Numbered from the stretch's first letter, positions 1-10,413 are shown. The stretch is DNA of 64,000 bases from Paraflavitalea devenefica (GCF_011759375.1 NZ_JAARML010000004.1:434001-498000); one strand, 5' to 3'. Notes: a model not told the origin generated them from the sequence alone. Numbers and translations are program-made.

Positions 1-2585
1 GTCATGCCGGCAAAGCCAAAATCACCAAGGCGCAAAGAATACAGGTTCGCATTACTATCAATTGGGTGGTTGATCTTTACCACCTGTGCCGGGGCAGTAG
101 CGAATTCCGGATCATTTTCAAAGCGCACCATATAAGTATGACGCTGAGATTTAGCCACCATCTTACCGGGACCATAACCCTCAGGCCCTACAATATCATT
201 GGGGTCGCGGGAACATACAATAGGTACGAAAGTAACTTTACCGCCCTTTGTCCGTTTACAACCGGTTTGTTTATCCGTCACCGTTACCGTATAATAACCC
301 GACCCGCTCACTGTCAGCACTCCACCCGGCCAGCTGTATTCATAATCGCCCGAACCGCCGTTGGCCGAGGCCGACAAAGTGATCGTAGGACGCTGGTCTT
401 CACAGAACTCCACAGAACCAAAACCCGATACCTGTACCTCCAGGTTACCATCCTTCAGGTGAAAGTCCTGCGTGTACTCACAGTCAGTATCCTTTTTCCG
501 AACGATGGCCTGGTGCCAGCCACCTGCCAGGTTTTTGAACACATTGGAAGACTGGAATTTTGAACCGTCTACACTATACTCAAAAGGTCCTTCATCGCCA
601 TATGCGTTGATCGTGGCTTGGCCATCTTTTTTACCACAGGAAGAAGCAGGCTTGGCTACCACATCGATGAGAATCACCAGCAGCTTAAACTCGTGGATAT
701 TATCTTTTTTTGCAGCATTGGGTAATACCCAACTTCCATCGATAAGACGTTTATCGACCATTTCGCCCGACCTGGGGCTTTTATCGGTAAAACCCTGTAG
801 CGCATTACCGTTCATATCATGCCCGTCGATCTCCAGCTTATGCGGTCCCTCGGGTCCATCTTTCGTTAACTCTGCCGGTATCTCAAATTCAAATGTCTTT
901 CCGTCGGATCCTCCTGAAGATGATTGTTCCTTATAACCCAGCGAAGGCACTTCCAGTATAACATCTTTCATTTCTTCACTCATCGTGATCTTGATCCGGA
1001 TAACGCCGCAGGCCTTCTTGTCGTTCTTTTCTTCCTGCAATATCAGTTGATCGGCGCTGGCTTTCCAATTCCAGGTAGCCTTGTACTTGAAAGCACCACC
1101 TTCTATTTGCACGATCTTGGCATAAGGGCGGAAATTATCGACCCTGAATTCTTTGTATTTTATGGGCGCTTGTGTTAGCAGGTCTTTCAGTACAATACCC
1201 ACCCGGTACTTCGCATCGGCAAATTTAGCTTCGTCGATACATCTTGCCAGCAGATAACCGTAGGTATAGCCATTGGGTTCCGACACTGTTTCCCGGGCAT
1301 CGGTAGCAAAACATTCATTATCGTCGATCTCAGCGATCTGCCCCCCCTCTCCTTTGGTATTCGTGACTATATAAGAGAACCATTGCTCCCAGTCGTATCC
1401 ATTCGGTGTGCTGGTGGGTTTCTTACTCTTTGTTTCTTCCCGGAAATCCATGATCTTGGATACAAATTCAGTGTTCTCATTGTCTGCATCTGATTTATAA
1501 AATATCTTCGAATCATATACCACATAAGGTTTTGCAGCCGTTTTGACAGCTTGTTTCCAGGCGCCTTTCTCATTCTTTTGGATGAAATATCCAACATAAC
1601 CGGGACTGGTATAGGGCGCATCCGACGATTGCTGGTCTACTGCCTCTACTACGATGTCAACTCCGTTGTGTACTTTCTCCGGCTCAAAATATTTGATTTC
1701 ACCCGGTGTTTTCAGGAAGCTGATATCCCTTCCGTCATCATTCACATCCAGTACGAACGGTGGAGACATTTGCGGATCTCTGTGTGCAGGCGCATTAAAG
1801 AAAGTAAAAGGGTTTTTCGTGCTGGCAAAAGGATCAACGAGATCATCGAAATAACCAAAGTGGGTATGAGAAGACATGATGGTCCAGCCGCCGCTGTATA
1901 TAGTGCCCAGTACCTGACCCACCTCTACGGAGTGATCTTTTTTCACAGCGGGATCGATGGATTGCAAGTGGTTAAATTCATATGCCTGAAATGCACCATT
2001 GATCGATATAACGACGACAACGCCGATATCACTACCCTGGCCGCCGCTGATTGCCACGATGCCACCCGCAGGCGCCCGTACTGTTTCACCATGCACGGCG
2101 CTTTCCCCGTTCATATCTACTCCTTCATGAAAATATTTATCACCGCCCGCCTTGATCGCTTCACCGAACCCGTTCAACACTTCAAGGCTTTCGCCGGTGG
2201 TGCTACCAGGTTTCAGTACAGGCCATTTTTTAGTGAACCCGTTTCCCTTTTCATTGGAAGGGACGCTCCACACACCTCCTACCTTTTCCCGGAGCTGGTA
2301 ATAATATGTTTTCGATTCAGACAAAGCAAAGTCTGTGAACCGGGTAAGCGTTCCTACGCTAACCCAGTTACTCCAGGGTTCGCTTCCTTCCCTGCGCCGT
2401 ACTTGCGTTTCAGTAGCGCCGGGCGAGTTAGTCCATATCACTTCCATCGATGCTTTACCAATATGGGGCATCGTAGCCAATAACTCGAATTGTGCCGGCA
2501 CCTGCGCCCACATCGGCAGGCTGCTCATCATGGCGCCCATGAACAGCAGGCAGATCATCAACCGAAGGCGTATAATATGTTTCAT
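1..2585 (-). CDS. Secreted multidomain protein with peptidase M23-like domain (partial, C-terminus beyond window)
   Basis: The reading frame is open from the ATG at 2585 to the window edge (861 codons, last full codon at 3-5), so the 3' end is missing. Residues 1-28 form a signal peptide ending in MWAQ. A fibronectin-III-like segment follows. Next comes a region resembling LytM/M23 endopeptidases: H153xxxD157 (FHEGVDMNG), a GQVLG turn, and H240xH242 (SHTHFG), which are the zinc-ligand motifs of that family. The middle is beta-rich and unassigned. The last visible part has an SprB-like Gly/Ser-rich repeat followed by a CSRDPNDIVGPEG...FENDP motif, typical of the DUF7619-type C-terminal module of large secreted Bacteroidota proteins. 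It starts 20 bp after the preceding gene on the same strand, so co-transcription is likely. Whether the M23 site is active is not known; a structural or peptidoglycan-trimming role is possible. Confidence 0.8.
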   Translation of the reverse strand, partial: MKHIIRLRLMICLLFMGAMMSSLPMWAQVPAQFELLATMPHIGKASMEVIWTNSPGATETQVRRREGSEPWSNWVSVGTLTRFTDFALSESKTYYYQLREKVGGVWSVPSNEKGNGFTKKWPVLKPGSTTGESLEVLNGFGEAIKAGGDKYFHEGVDMNGESAVHGETVRAPAGGIVAISGGQGSDIGVVVVISINGAFQAYEFNHLQSIDPAVKKDHSVEVGQVLGTIYSGGWTIMSSHTHFGYFDDLVDPFASTKNPFTFFNAPAHRDPQMSPPFVLDVNDDGRDISFLKTPGEIKYFEPEKVHNGVDIVVEAVDQQSSDAPYTSPGYVGYFIQKNEKGAWKQAVKTAAKPYVVYDSKIFYKSDADNENTEFVSKIMDFREETKSKKPTSTPNGYDWEQWFSYIVTNTKGEGGQIAEIDDNECFATDARETVSEPNGYTYGYLLARCIDEAKFADAKYRVGIVLKDLLTQAPIKYKEFRVDNFRPYAKIVQIEGGAFKYKATWNWKASADQLILQEEKNDKKACGVIRIKITMSEEMKDVILEVPSLGYKEQSSSGGSDGKTFEFEIPAELTKDGPEGPHKLEIDGHDMNGNALQGFTDKSPRSGEMVDKRLIDGSWVLPNAAKKDNIHEFKLLVILIDVVAKPASSCGKKDGQATINAYGDEGPFEYSVDGSKFQSSNVFKNLAGGWHQAIVRKKDTDCEYTQDFHLKDGNLEVQVSGFGSVEFCEDQRPTITLSASANGGSGDYEYSWPGGVLTVSGSGYYTVTVTDKQTGCKRTKGGKVTFVPIVCSRDPNDIVGPEGYGPGKMVAKSQRHTYMVRFENDPEFATAPAQVVKINHPIDSNANLYSLRLGDFGFAGM

Positions 2586-2605
2586 ATATTCAGAATTGTA
2601 TTGTG

Positions 2606-3658
2606 TTATTTCAACCTTAATGTTACTACTTCACTTTCTGTGCTAAGCTGTATATTTCCATCCTTGCCGATCTCCAGCTGCCGGTAAGGTTGCAGGTATC
2701 CTTTGCTGGCAAATTCACCTTGTGATAACAGCGCACCTGTCCGCGCATCATACGCCTGCAAGCTTACCTGTTGCTTAGAGGCGCTCAATGAAAGTGTCAG
2801 GAATATATCTGCAGAAGGATGAGCGATCACCGGAAACCGGCCAACCGTTACGCCAGGCAATGCGCCCACCTGTATTTGCCTGAAACCGGCACTCATATCA
2901 TATATTACCCACGCCTGGTTGGTAGTAACGACCATTTTTTTAGAGGCAAGGAAAGCAACGCCCGAAACACTGCTGCGGAGTGTATGCAACAGTCTTCCCG
3001 TAGCATCATACACCAGTAATTTACTGGTATACTCTTCCGGGATGAATATGGACACTGCTATGTATTGATGATCGGGCGCAATGAATACCTCCGTAGGCCA
3101 GGCGCCGGGCAGGTTGGCGCTCCAGCGTTTATTACCGTTCAAATCATATAACGAAATGGTATAAACGGGCGGCCCGTCTTTAGCGGTATTACCGGCAAAA
3201 GCCATCGAACCATTATCCGCCACTGCCGCCACATAAGGCTTTTTGCCCAACAGGCCCAGTGATCTGATGAGAGTGCCGCTGGCATTATAAACACTTGCAT
3301 AAGCAAAGGGGGCCGAATGCCTGAAAGCAGAATCGCCATACACCCATATCCTGCCGCCTGCTGTTGCCACATCTGCCTGGCTCAAAGCCGGCACCATGGC
3401 TTTCATGCCTTTGCCTTCAACACGGTATACCCGTTTTCCTGCACTGGTATCAGGTTTTACCCTTATTACATTGCTGCCTGCGTTTATCGCCATCCTGCCA
3501 GCTTCGCCACTGGCCATTGGCTGCCGGCTGATGACCTCAAAACCTGCCACCGGCTTTACCTGGGCCATCGACAACATGCCTGCCAGCATAAGCCCGCAGC
3601 AAACAATAGCACGCTTGCCGGCGGATGAGATAACCCTGGTTATAAGAATCGTTTTCAT
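2606..3658 (-). CDS. Secreted beta-propeller-like protein
   Basis: 350 residues. An N-terminal signal peptide ends near residue 33 (LAGMLSMAQ). The rest is a run of roughly 40-residue segments with patterns such as YDLNGNKRWSANLPG, VYDATGRLLHTLRS and AYDARTGALLSQGEF, which resemble PQQ/WD-type propeller blades. No catalytic motif or sorting domain is visible. It sits 32 bp after the CARDB adhesin and 20 bp before the M23-like gene on the same strand, so the three probably form one operon exporting cell-surface proteins. I cannot assign a molecular function. Confidence 0.8.
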   Translation of the reverse strand: MKTILITRVISSAGKRAIVCCGLMLAGMLSMAQVKPVAGFEVISRQPMASGEAGRMAINAGSNVIRVKPDTSAGKRVYRVEGKGMKAMVPALSQADVATAGGRIWVYGDSAFRHSAPFAYASVYNASGTLIRSLGLLGKKPYVAAVADNGSMAFAGNTAKDGPPVYTISLYDLNGNKRWSANLPGAWPTEVFIAPDHQYIAVSIFIPEEYTSKLLVYDATGRLLHTLRSSVSGVAFLASKKMVVTTNQAWVIYDMSAGFRQIQVGALPGVTVGRFPVIAHPSADIFLTLSLSASKQQVSLQAYDARTGALLSQGEFASKGYLQPYRQLEIGKDGNIQLSTESEVVTLRLK

Positions 3659-3690
3659 GACTGATCTTTTATTGAATGATGTTTAGATTG

Positions 3691-6600
3691 TTATTCTTCG
3701 TTGTCCACCAGCATGAAGCCCAGCACGGTAGTGGCTTTCGCATACACGATGATGGTACCCTTGGCACCGGGCCGCAGCCGACCGGCTGGTCCGCCTACTT
3801 CCTGCAGGGTCAGCGTCAGCTCTTTACCGGCATTGGTCAGGTCGGCCGGCTTCAGCGCAATGGGCGCTCCGCCCAGGCTGGTGAGCCGTACCACCGGATT
3901 GATAATATCTGTATTACCAGTATTAGCAAACTCAACCTGGATGCTTAATATATTGGAAGGCCTTGTATTAGGCGGAGTGAGCACATTGGTGCTCAGTTGA
4001 ACAGCTCCTGCTACAACCGTGAACCCTTGTTCAAGAATAGCAGTATCACCGGCTTCATTCTCTGCGACAACATCATACACACCTACAGCAGCACCATTCA
4101 GATCAAAACGTGCATACAGGCTGGTAGGATCGATGGTCTCGATATGGTCTGCGATGATGCTACCCGCTGCATTGCGCAGGTGAAGCTTCGTTACACCACC
4201 CATCTTCGAGCCTTTCACCAGGATGGTGACCGCACCCGTATTGCCGCCTTCAGCCGCTTCTACCGACCTGATCTCAAAGTGAAGCACAGATGCTTTTACC
4301 TTCACGGGCTGCACTTCATTGGAGCGCATACGGCCGTTGATCATCAGGTAATAAGTGCCTACCTCCAGGGCAGGGATAATGATCTCCTGGTTGGCCTGGT
4401 AGGGTACTTCACTGGCAAAATCATGAATGGCCATATTTGGCACCTCGCCATGACGGATGTACAGCGCATTGTCGCCCTTTGTAGTATCGCCCTGCAGGGT
4501 AACCAGCAACGACTCACCGGCCAGCGAATCAGGGATCTCGATCCGGTAGTACAGGTCCCTGCCGACACGCAGTTCACCTTGTTTTTCCTTTTCAGGCTCT
4601 AATTCCTCCACTGTTACACGCAGTGGCAGCAGGGAAGCAGTAAGATTATTGGAATCATTCGTTTCAGCGATATTATTGAACACATCAGCTTGTACCAACG
4701 CATAATAATCACGCAGTGATACGCCTTTCAGACTGATCGTTTGCGATTGCTCAAGCACCGCATTGGGCGCCAGGTTGGTTTTCAGCGTAACAGTGGCTGC
4801 CAGTACATCCGAAATATCTTTGGAAGTATCCGTGGAGAGAAAAACACTTTGCTTGAAGAAACCCCTGGCCGGATTGACACCCACATTTTTCAGTTTCCAT
4901 TTTACAACAGCTTCCCCACCGGCCATACCAGTTCCGGGCAGTTGCACATCGGTAATCACAAGGTCCGATAAATTGTCTTTTACGATGGTGATCAAAGCTG
5001 TAGCAAGATTCTCTTCTGCACCATGTTCATAAACATTGTCATTGATATCCGATCTGAAGATCAGTACATGATTACCGATGGCGGAGGAAGGAAGGGATAT
5101 CTCCAGGCTGTCTTCATATTGCGCACCAGCAGGCAAAGCTTCCTTCCGGATGAAAGTACCCAGCACTTCGTCGCCATTATCCCAGTTAACGTCTTTAGAC
5201 AGATAGGCCTTTTCTGTCCAGCTACCTTTATTGGTAATCCCAGCGCCATTATTCTTAACGGCCCATTTTACAACAACCGGTTGACCTGCAAAACCTTCAT
5301 CGGGTGAGGTGAACTTTGTCACTACCAGGTCGGCAGGAGGCGTCAGTTCAATACCAATAGGTACAGGATCATTATTACCGCCACCCTGGGGCCGCACCAA
5401 TCCATAATTGTTGGTAGTATCGGCATCATAATTCAGGTTTTGCTGATCGGTTGCCAACAGTAAATAATACTGGCCCGAAAGCCCATTGGGGATCATAATC
5501 TCCTGCTCATTCGTATAAGCAGTATTGGCAGGCAGTTGTCCACGGTGAGTAAATGATTTCACCAACTGGTCGTTGCTGTCCCATATCGTATCAACCGACA
5601 GGTAAACAGCATCATTCCATTGATTGGGAAGCGTAATGGCTTCACCGGCATTCTTTACAGCCCATTTTACTGTAACTAGCGTACCCGACTTGCCAGCCGC
5701 TGGCGCAGTTACCGAAGTCACCACCAGGTCAACCGGTAGATACTTCTTAATATATAGTTTATTACTCCTGCCGGTATTGTTGGTCGAATCACTATGTTCA
5801 TACACCTGCTTACCTGCATTGGTAAGAACATACACATAGTAATCAGCACCACCGATATTACCAGGCAGCGCAACAGTAGTGGAAACCTTGTAAGAGCTAT
5901 CCTTGCCAATATTGGCTTTTTGTATGATCTCGCGCACCATGACGCTGTTGGCTGGGTCCCACACAGACTTCACGGAAACAAATATCTTGTCGGTCCAGGT
6001 ACTGTCATTCGTAGCCCGGTTGCCTTTATTGTAAACAGTGTAAGAAATGGACGCAAAATCAGCTGCTGCTGCCGTATCAGGCGCCTGCACAGTTCCTACC
6101 TGCAGATCGGCCCAGGGTCCGAGGGTGATCACAGCAGGAGAAGCACTGCGGCGGATATTATTATCGCCGCCCGATTCAAACACCGTGTCCTTATAATCTG
6201 ATTGAACATATACGTAATAGCTACCTGCAATTCCCTCCGGCAAAACAACCACAGTTTTTTGCAAAGTGTCCCCGCCGGCCGGAATGCGCCCGGTCTGATA
6301 AGCCACCATCTTCACTACCTGGCTGTTGGCCTCGTCAAACGTAGGGCTTTTGCTGATCAGGATACGGTCGGTTACTTTGGTATTCTCCAGCACACCATCA
6401 CCATTGTTCTTCACCCTCCACTCCATGTTCATCAACTGACCGGAGATACCCGCAGCAGGCGCCACCATGTTAGATATGACCAGGTCGGGCGTAGTGATCA
6501 GCAACGGCTGGGCAGGACGCCCCATATTATTATCTTCTGCATGGTGCTCATAGATGTCATTGAACGCATCTGTCTTCACGATCACGTAGTAGGAACCGGT

Positions 6601-9531
6601 AATATTGTTAGGTACTATAAACTCCCGTTCAACAAAATATTCATCGCCGGCGCCAAGGCCTGACGATCTTATAACTTCGGCCAAACGAATAGCAGTCTGT
6701 TTGTTCCATTCGGGTGTTGGGGAAAGATACACATCATCCTGCCAGTAAGTACCCCTGGTAGATGATCCGCCCGCATTTTCCACACGCCAGCTCATCGCCA
6801 GTTTACCACCCGTTTGGGCAGTACCAGGAATATCTACCCTGGTCACCACCAGGTCTGCAGGCGGCGCCATAATGATATTCACCAAGCCACTCCTGCCGGT
6901 ATTGTTGTCTTCAGTAGCATGTTCATAGACCGAATTGTTCCAATCCGTCACCACATGAACATAATAGTTGCCGGAAATGGTATCAGGCAAACGGACAATG
7001 GTCCTTTGGGTATAAGAGCCGCCTGCATTTATATCACCGCTATGAAATGCAACTCCCAGTTGGGTTGCATTGCCTGTATTCAGTACCTCTTCTTTGGAAA
7101 GATAGATCACATCGTTCCAGCCAAAGCTACTGGCTTTGCCCGTGCCGGCATTGGTAACCGTCCAGATCACCTCCACCTGCTGGCCCGAAAAGGCATTATT
7201 GGGAGGCGTTACTGTACTCACCTGCAGATCGGGCGGCGGCGTCAGTTGAATATGGACAGTCGTGGCGCTCCTGGCAGTATTGTTTGACTTGTCTTTTTCA
7301 GGCAGTTGGCCATAATAGTCGGCCACCACAAAAACATAGTACTTGTTGTTGATACCATCAGGCAGCTTGAAAGTGGCCGAATTGAGATGACTTCCTCCAC
7401 TGTTCAGCGCGCCTGGATTCAAACGGACAGTACCCTGGATGTCCCGTTCGTCCAATATTTCATCAATAGACAGATAGATCTTGTCGATCCATTCCCTGTC
7501 GAGCGTAGAGCCCGGACCTGTATTTTTCACCTGCCAACTGATGGTGATCGGCTGACCAGAGAAAGCATCAGCCGGTATTTGAATATTGTAAGGGACCAGG
7601 TCGGGCAGGAACCGCAATTGGAAAGTCTGTACCGGGCTTTCCAACAGGGCGCAATTGGCCCTGGCTACTACCCGCCATTGATAGGATTTACCATATTCCA
7701 GGTTGTCACTGCTATAAAGCGTGTAATTAATATTGGTGATATTGTCGATCATCGGCTCCTCAGGCTGTGCCTCACCCTCAGGCCATATATAAATGTCATA
7801 GGTGATCGCTTTTTCAATCGGGAACCACGAGAACGTAAGCGGAAAAGTAACATTGATATTACCATCGGAGGGAAGCATTTTGGTGAAAGATCCGGTAAGC
7901 GTATCGGTTATCACCTCTACAGCAAAAGTAGCGGATGGCGCTGCCGGACCACAATTAGTAGTATAGGAAACGGATACCTGGTGACTACCAAGCGATTTCC
8001 AGGTCACCGTGGCTTTATTATCAACAAACTCAATGATACCGCCATCCACCGACCAGTTATAGTTGAGCGCACCTTCAATTTTTGGTATTTCATAGACCGA
8101 TTTGAAACCAAGGCATCCCCTGGTATCACCGGCAATCGGTCCCGGCTTTTTAGCCGGCACACAAACAAGCACATCTTTGAAAACATGAGTTTCGATACCT
8201 TCAACACTAGCACGAACATGGATATAACCAACCCCGGTTGCTACTAACGTATCGTCTTCTATGTACCCATAGCCTGACACCACCTCATAACCGATGGACT
8301 GTCCGCCGCTGGCAGTAGCCTTGAGCGGATAGCGGCCATCACCATCTTCATCAACAGGTGTGGGGAAATCGATCACCGGCACATCCTGCTTCACCCAGAT
8401 GATCAGCGGGATGGTTGTACACTGTTGAGGATTGCCATTATCAGACGCGACCAGCCATAGGATATGAACACCTGCATTACACACGTCACCGATAATGCGG
8501 ATCTTTACTTTGGAAATTGCCCCATTGGTCACCGAATGTTCGAGATTACATATTTCTTCACCATCGATCTGCACCAGCGTTGTCACGGTTTGGCCTGGCT
8601 CGGGAGCCGTGAAAGCAGGCTCCACCTCGATCGTATCACCTACATTGAGTTCGATGAGCCTTGTTGAATTGTTGAAATTTAACCGGGGCGGAATATTGGT
8701 GAGCGTGGTTACATCGTAAGCGAAGCATTTATTAGCGAGGTATCCAATACCATCACGCTGGCCACCAGGCCCGTCATAACTATTATCCGTTGTATCAAAG
8801 AGGCCGATCTGCCTGTAATTCGTATTGAAATCACCATTGATACCTACCAGTGCAGGAAAGTCGCCTTCAAAAGCCGTAGCCCATTGCATATCGGCGTAAT
8901 TCATTTTCAGGTTCACGCCAGGCCCCAGGAGTTCATCGCCCGGCACCCCCATGATCAGTTGGAAAGTATTCACCGGACCATCGTAATCATAAGAATTACC
9001 CACATGGTCCCACGTAACGATCAGGTGCGTAGGAGTTACTTTATAATAGATCTGCCCACTGACAGGATTTTCGGTGTCAATATCGGCCCAGAAAGGGGCA
9101 ATAACGGGTTCATAGGTAGGAAGAGGAAGCGCAATGCCCGCATCGATGGGATCAAGAAAAGACAGCACACCATTGGTATTGATGTAAACCTGGTTATACT
9201 GCACACCATACAGATTGAACGAAAATGGCAGGGTGATAGGCCCCGAACTGCCGTCATTATTCCTTGGCAAAGCAGTATAGGAAGAATCGACCGGAACGAA
9301 ACAGGCCGGCGCAGCCAGCGAAGCCCCTTCGCGCATAGCAACAGACGCCATACGCCTGGCAGTCTTTTTTTGGGGCGCTTTACTTTTGATCTTTTCCCTG
9401 ATCAGTGCCTTCCAGGCAGCACTGCCGGGTGAATAATCGGAAAGTTGTTTTCCGGTTTGGGCGCCTGCGTAAAGGTTGCTCAGGAAGAAAAGCAACAGGC
9501 CATACGTCACAAACCTCAGTGTAGTCTTCAT
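3691..9531 (-). CDS. Giant secreted adhesin-like protein with eight CARDB repeats
   Basis: About 1946 residues from the ATG at 9531. An in-frame ATG at 9549 would add six residues ahead of the signal peptide (MKTTLRF...YAGAQ), so the inner start is preferred. Residues about 75-290 look like a nidogen-type domain (YGVQYNQVYINTNGVLSF). Ig/PKD-like segments follow to about residue 640. Then come eight CARDB units, each starting DLxVxxVxxP..SGQ..V.W.VKN.G and ending with YYV.V.TD...YEH..DNN. A bacterial pre-peptidase-like segment and two more beta domains close the protein at FMLVDNEE. CARDB units are extracellular adhesion modules. No type IX sorting domain is seen at the C-terminus, which ends abruptly after a beta domain; the family often continues beyond such a domain, so a truncation is possible. 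Confidence 0.85.
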   Translation of the reverse strand: MKTTLRFVTYGLLLFFLSNLYAGAQTGKQLSDYSPGSAAWKALIREKIKSKAPQKKTARRMASVAMREGASLAAPACFVPVDSSYTALPRNNDGSSGPITLPFSFNLYGVQYNQVYINTNGVLSFLDPIDAGIALPLPTYEPVIAPFWADIDTENPVSGQIYYKVTPTHLIVTWDHVGNSYDYDGPVNTFQLIMGVPGDELLGPGVNLKMNYADMQWATAFEGDFPALVGINGDFNTNYRQIGLFDTTDNSYDGPGGQRDGIGYLANKCFAYDVTTLTNIPPRLNFNNSTRLIELNVGDTIEVEPAFTAPEPGQTVTTLVQIDGEEICNLEHSVTNGAISKVKIRIIGDVCNAGVHILWLVASDNGNPQQCTTIPLIIWVKQDVPVIDFPTPVDEDGDGRYPLKATASGGQSIGYEVVSGYGYIEDDTLVATGVGYIHVRASVEGIETHVFKDVLVCVPAKKPGPIAGDTRGCLGFKSVYEIPKIEGALNYNWSVDGGIIEFVDNKATVTWKSLGSHQVSVSYTTNCGPAAPSATFAVEVITDTLTGSFTKMLPSDGNINVTFPLTFSWFPIEKAITYDIYIWPEGEAQPEEPMIDNITNINYTLYSSDNLEYGKSYQWRVVARANCALLESPVQTFQLRFLPDLVPYNIQIPADAFSGQPITISWQVKNTGPGSTLDREWIDKIYLSIDEILDERDIQGTVRLNPGALNSGGSHLNSATFKLPDGINNKYYVFVVADYYGQLPEKDKSNNTARSATTVHIQLTPPPDLQVSTVTPPNNAFSGQQVEVIWTVTNAGTGKASSFGWNDVIYLSKEEVLNTGNATQLGVAFHSGDINAGGSYTQRTIVRLPDTISGNYYVHVVTDWNNSVYEHATEDNNTGRSGLVNIIMAPPADLVVTRVDIPGTAQTGGKLAMSWRVENAGGSSTRGTYWQDDVYLSPTPEWNKQTAIRLAEVIRSSGLGAGDEYFVEREFIVPNNITGSYYVIVKTDAFNDIYEHHAEDNNMGRPAQPLLITTPDLVISNMVAPAAGISGQLMNMEWRVKNNGDGVLENTKVTDRILISKSPTFDEANSQVVKMVAYQTGRIPAGGDTLQKTVVVLPEGIAGSYYVYVQSDYKDTVFESGGDNNIRRSASPAVITLGPWADLQVGTVQAPDTAAAADFASISYTVYNKGNRATNDSTWTDKIFVSVKSVWDPANSVMVREIIQKANIGKDSSYKVSTTVALPGNIGGADYYVYVLTNAGKQVYEHSDSTNNTGRSNKLYIKKYLPVDLVVTSVTAPAAGKSGTLVTVKWAVKNAGEAITLPNQWNDAVYLSVDTIWDSNDQLVKSFTHRGQLPANTAYTNEQEIMIPNGLSGQYYLLLATDQQNLNYDADTTNNYGLVRPQGGGNNDPVPIGIELTPPADLVVTKFTSPDEGFAGQPVVVKWAVKNNGAGITNKGSWTEKAYLSKDVNWDNGDEVLGTFIRKEALPAGAQYEDSLEISLPSSAIGNHVLIFRSDINDNVYEHGAEENLATALITIVKDNLSDLVITDVQLPGTGMAGGEAVVKWKLKNVGVNPARGFFKQSVFLSTDTSKDISDVLAATVTLKTNLAPNAVLEQSQTISLKGVSLRDYYALVQADVFNNIAETNDSNNLTASLLPLRVTVEELEPEKEKQGELRVGRDLYYRIEIPDSLAGESLLVTLQGDTTKGDNALYIRHGEVPNMAIHDFASEVPYQANQEIIIPALEVGTYYLMINGRMRSNEVQPVKVKASVLHFEIRSVEAAEGGNTGAVTILVKGSKMGGVTKLHLRNAAGSIIADHIETIDPTSLYARFDLNGAAVGVYDVVAENEAGDTAILEQGFTVVAGAVQLSTNVLTPPNTRPSNILSIQVEFANTGNTDIINPVVRLTSLGGAPIALKPADLTNAGKELTLTLQEVGGPAGRLRPGAKGTIIVYAKATTVLGFMLVDNEE

Positions 9532-9846
9532 TGTAAAAAAATTGTACAATATGTGTTTAGTTTATACATGAAAAATCCCGGGCAGGTAAAATACCCGCCT
9601 GCAATCAGCAGCACCTTCGCAGATCATTGGATTGAAAAGTACACAGTGACAGCCGTGAGCAGATGGGTGGTGCCCTGGCTGTCTATAGATATGAGGCCGT
9701 AAAGCTAATGAAATGTGGTAGGGAGAAAACTGCCCTGCGTACCAGTTGACATAAAAGATGGGCAGACTGACATTACCCGCCTCCGAACCGGTATTGTGGG
9801 ATAATAATACAGGGAATCTTTTTATGCTGTATCTTTATAGCAATAA
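9532..9846. other. Gene-free stretch upstream of tRNA-Gly
   Basis: No coding region is supported here. It holds the leader of the CARDB adhesin operon on the minus strand. On the plus strand there is a likely tRNA promoter: TATCTTTA at 9830-9837 is one base from the Bacteroidota -7 consensus TAnnTTTG and lies 9 bp before the tRNA. No convincing -33 box was found. Confidence 0.4.
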
Positions 9847-9922
9847 GCGGAAATAGCTCATTTGGTAGAGCGACGGCTTCCCAAGCCGTAGGTGGCGGGT
9901 TCGAGCCCCGTTTTCCGCTCCA
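9847..9922 (+). tRNA. tRNA-Gly (anticodon CCC)
   Basis: The cloverleaf can be drawn by hand. The acceptor stem GCGGAAA pairs with TTTCCGC, the D-arm is GCTC...GAGC, and the anticodon stem ACGGC/GCCGT encloses loop TTCCCAA. The T-arm is GCGGG-TTCGAGC-CCCGT. The discriminator base is T at 9919, followed by an encoded CCA. The anticodon CCC reads GGG codons. The U73 discriminator fits bacterial glycine identity. Confidence 0.96.
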
Positions 9923-9964
9923 GGCGTCACGCTTCTTGTACCCTTACAACCCCAAACTACTCTT

Positions 9965-10312
9965 ATGAATAAAGGTATTTTACTGTCATCAGTAATAACT
10001 ATCTCCCTCCTTTCCTGCCATGACAATAAGGTAAATACTGTTGGACAAAAAACAATACTCAACCATTTGACTGCCGCTTCCATTACAGGATCTATACCAA
10101 CAGATCAGGATTGCGCAAAATTGAAAGCAGCCTATGCAAGCCTGGATTCTACCAAAAAAGAGCTCGAACTTATGTTCGATGTCGCTCTTACCCGTTTGGA
10201 CTCAGTGCTCCTTTACAATATTGAATTAGAAACAAAATTAACTGAGCGCAACAGCGAAATTGAAAAATTAAGGCAACGGATCAAGACATTGCTTGCTAAA
10301 AAGGGGCAATAA
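9965..10312 (+). CDS. Small lipoprotein with C-terminal coiled coil
   Basis: 115 residues. The N-terminus is a lipoprotein signal (MNKGILLSSVITISLLSC) with the lipid-modified cysteine at residue 18. The remainder is polar, and from about residue 60 it is strongly heptad-like (LYNIELETKLTERNSEIEKL), suggesting a coiled coil ending in a basic tail. It lies 42 bp after tRNA-Gly and ahead of a decayed gene fragment. Family not recognised; the lipoprotein call is from the signal alone. Confidence 0.6.
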   Translation: MNKGILLSSVITISLLSCHDNKVNTVGQKTILNHLTAASITGSIPTDQDCAKLKAAYASLDSTKKELELMFDVALTRLDSVLLYNIELETKLTERNSEIEKLRQRIKTLLAKKGQ

Positions 10313-10330
10313 GAATGGGAAGCTGTTTTC

Positions 10331-10405
10331 CGCCGCGCCCCTTCCCTACTACTCTCCAGCAGGTCACTTTTTAGGCAGCTTGCGCAGCCTGCCTGAAGTA
10401 GCTTA
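10331..10405 (-). pseudogene. Decayed fragment of a patatin-gene 3' end
   Basis: The stretch is clearly similar to the 3' end of the intact patatin gene at about 11127-11207: both contain GCCCCTTCCC, then CCAGCAGGTCA, then GGCAGCTT(A/G)CGCA in the same order. On the minus strand it still encodes KLPK and, in another frame, DLLESSREGARR, against KLPKKVVNDLLESGREGARR in the intact protein. A deletion of about 8 bp breaks the frame. It is therefore a remnant of a duplicated or replaced patatin gene, separated from the intact one by higBA. Confidence 0.7.
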
Positions 10406-10413
10406 GAAAAATA

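Noticed and set aside
1551..2483. A 310-codon plus-strand frame over the M23-like gene
   Set aside because: It is a shadow of the minus-strand gene, which has signal peptide, zinc motifs and normal codon use.
9910..10333. GTTTTCCGC at the tRNA-Gly 3' end repeated at 10325-10333, as attachment sites of an integrated element
   Set aside because: Nine bases is too short, no integrase gene is present, and the only gene between is a small lipoprotein. Chance is a fair explanation.
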